DNA of 64,000 nucleotides, taken from Brotonthovivens ammoniilytica. Its GTDB lineage: Bacteria; Bacillota; Clostridia; Lachnospirales; Lachnospiraceae. The notes under the pieces were generated by a model, which was not told where the DNA came from, searched no databases, and was given only the letters and a program-made list of their open reading frames with translations. The position numbers were made by a program, and so were the translations under genes. The stretch lies in the NCBI RefSeq assembly GCF_025566885.1, contig NZ_JAOQJQ010000004.1, forward strand, positions 1 to 64,000. Reading direction: 5' to 3'. Below, piece by piece: positions 63,221 through 64,000 of the stretch (position 1 is its first letter; each line of letters begins with the position of its first letter).

Positions 63221-63343
63221 CCCTGTCTGTATTCTAACATAAGAAAAGGAACCTGTGGTCAGATTCCTTTTCGCTTTTCTTTAAGCCTTTTCTTTAAGTT
63301 TATGATGTTGCGCATAGCAGGTGGTTTTATTGTATAGGTATAC

Positions 63344-63399
63344 AATAAAACGAAAAGCGCTCACATCAACAATTTTTGTCGACTGCTTTTCGTTTTATT
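63344..63399 (-). terminator. Terminator of the permease gene with overlapping alternative hairpin
   Basis: AATAAAACGAAAAGC (63344-63358) and GCTTTTCGTTTTATT (63385-63399) are a perfect 15-bp inverted repeat with a 26-nt loop, T-rich at both ends. Its outer arm overlaps another perfect palindrome, TTTTATTGTAT/ATACAATAAAA (63325-63350). Confidence 0.65.
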
Positions 63400-63489
63400 T
63401 TTACGTCTATTATATTTTTATGTCCAACTGCCTATCCTGTCTATTCCTCCATTACCAGTTTCTGTATTTCAAAACCCACCCGCATGTTA

Positions 63490-64000
63490 CTATACCGGGC
63501 AAAGCAGGTTTGCCAGAGGATTATAAAACAGTACGCTGGTAATCAGCAAAATCACCACATTTGCGATACAGAACAGAATCAGCTGGATAAATACCTTGTT
63601 TTGGTATTCTTTCGTATATTCCGCTTTCAACCCGTTTCCAAGTGCTCCCATAATCAACGCTCCGCCTGTAGACATAGGGGATACTCCAGCCAGCGCTCCG
63701 CCTGCCGCTACTGCGGACATAAGTGCCACCGGATTCACACTTCCCACCTGTGCCGCCAAATCCGCACACATTGGCATCATCGTCGGATACACAACGCTTA
63801 ATGCGGAGCTAACCAGACTTAAGAGACTTGCGGATAATCCAATCAGCGGCGTCGCAGTTGCAGAATTCATCACCTCTGCCAGTGCGTTTGTCATCATATC
63901 AATACCGCCGACAGAATCTACAATACCAAGCAGTGCTCCCACACAAAGCACCATAAGAATTGTATTCCACGGCATTGCCTTGATACACTCTGCATCGTCA
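63490..64000 (-). CDS. Dicarboxylate-type (MatC/SLC13-like) permease, C-terminal part
   Basis: About 170 codons open at the window edge; the frame continues beyond 64000 (DDAECIKA precedes MPWNTILMVLCVGALLG). About five hydrophobic segments, a GVSPMSTGGALIMGALG motif with an SPMSTGG signature and YPTMMPMCADLA suggest an anion/dicarboxylate permease of the MatC/SLC13 kind. The substrate is unknown. Composition is GC-richer than the neighbouring accessory DNA, marking return to core genome. Confidence 0.75.
   Translation of the reverse strand, partial: DDAECIKAMPWNTILMVLCVGALLGIVDSVGGIDMMTNALAEVMNSATATPLIGLSASLLSLVSSALSVVYPTMMPMCADLAAQVGSVNPVALMSAVAAGGALAGVSPMSTGGALIMGALGNGLKAEYTKEYQNKVFIQLILFCIANVVILLITSVLFYNPLANLLCPV

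Larger units (their letters stand above)
61757..63310 (-). mobile_element. IS4-family insertion sequence
   Basis: A 1,554-bp element bounded by perfect 17-bp terminal inverted repeats CAACATCATAAACTTAA (61757-61773) and its complement (63294-63310), enclosing one intact transposase. I see no clear target-site duplication just outside. Near the right end, a hairpin AAAAGGAA/TTCCTTTT (63244-63271) with T-tracts on both strands may block read-through transcription into the transposase gene. Confidence 0.85.

Overview
The window looks like a low-to-mid GC member of the Lachnospiraceae (class Clostridia). Signs of this are the 16S rRNA 5' end, the Tex-TsaE-TsaB-RimI-RnZ-TsaD-IspD gene set, DUF975/DUF2752/DUF4190 membrane proteins, a CdaA-CdaR pair and a LicD/teichoic-acid-type surface polymer cluster. 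Almost every gene is on the minus strand, so transcription mostly runs from high to low coordinates. One assembly gap (179 N) lies at 25158-25336.

Region by region. (1) 1-910: 5' end of an rRNA operon with its leader and promoter, preceded by two tRNA-Ser genes with their own consensus promoter. (2) 929-7701: a tex-tsaE-tsaB-rimI-orf-rnz-tsaD-ispD operon holding three Tsa genes for tRNA t6A formation. (3) 7753-9503: three small membrane proteins (DUF4190, DUF2752, DUF975). (4) 9567-13862: prfB (with programmed frameshift), an ACT regulator, homoserine dehydrogenase and a phosphoglycerate-mutase-like putative homoserine kinase. (5) 13875-18790: a glycosyltransferase with a coiled-coil repeat tail, an AlkD-like protein, glmM and a nitrilase-family amidase. 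(6) 18791-43478: a surface polysaccharide/teichoic-acid-like locus. It runs from a WbaP-type priming transferase through an O-acetyltransferase, two LicD proteins, an ABC exporter (TagGH type), a TagF-like polymerase, an IspD/TarI-like cytidylyltransferase with an SDR, UDP-glucose dehydrogenase, four GT2 enzymes, UDP-galactopyranose mutase, a DUF6020 protein, GtrA, an acyltransferase and a nucleotidyltransferase. It ends with an L,D-transpeptidase and a convergent GH25 lysozyme. The distal half (about 18.9-34 kb) is visibly AT-richer, and a 3' scar of a second nucleotidyltransferase copy at its edge suggests it was swapped in by recombination. (7) 43491-52279: leuA, HPr, the c-di-AMP pair cdaA/cdaR, two uncharacterised membrane proteins, comF and recD2. 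(8) 52332-59001: an MreB-family gene, a 645-bp non-coding stretch with a Pho-box-like promoter and candidate small RNA, then uvrB-uvrA. (9) 59002-64000: an AT-rich accessory segment with gene remnants, an SOS-controlled HipA-like kinase/HIRAN-protein pair flanked by 89-bp direct repeats, an IS4-family element with 17-bp terminal repeats, and the C-terminal part of a permease.

The points I would look at first are the LexA-box kinase/HIRAN pair with its duplicated promoter, the Pho-box-like small-RNA locus at 53836-54009, a roughly 133-bp dispersed repeat whose three copies all begin directly after the T-tract of an intrinsic terminator, and a 21-nt hairpin shared by the 5' UTRs of prfB and glmM. 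All functional calls come from reading the sequence and recalled family knowledge; no database search was possible.
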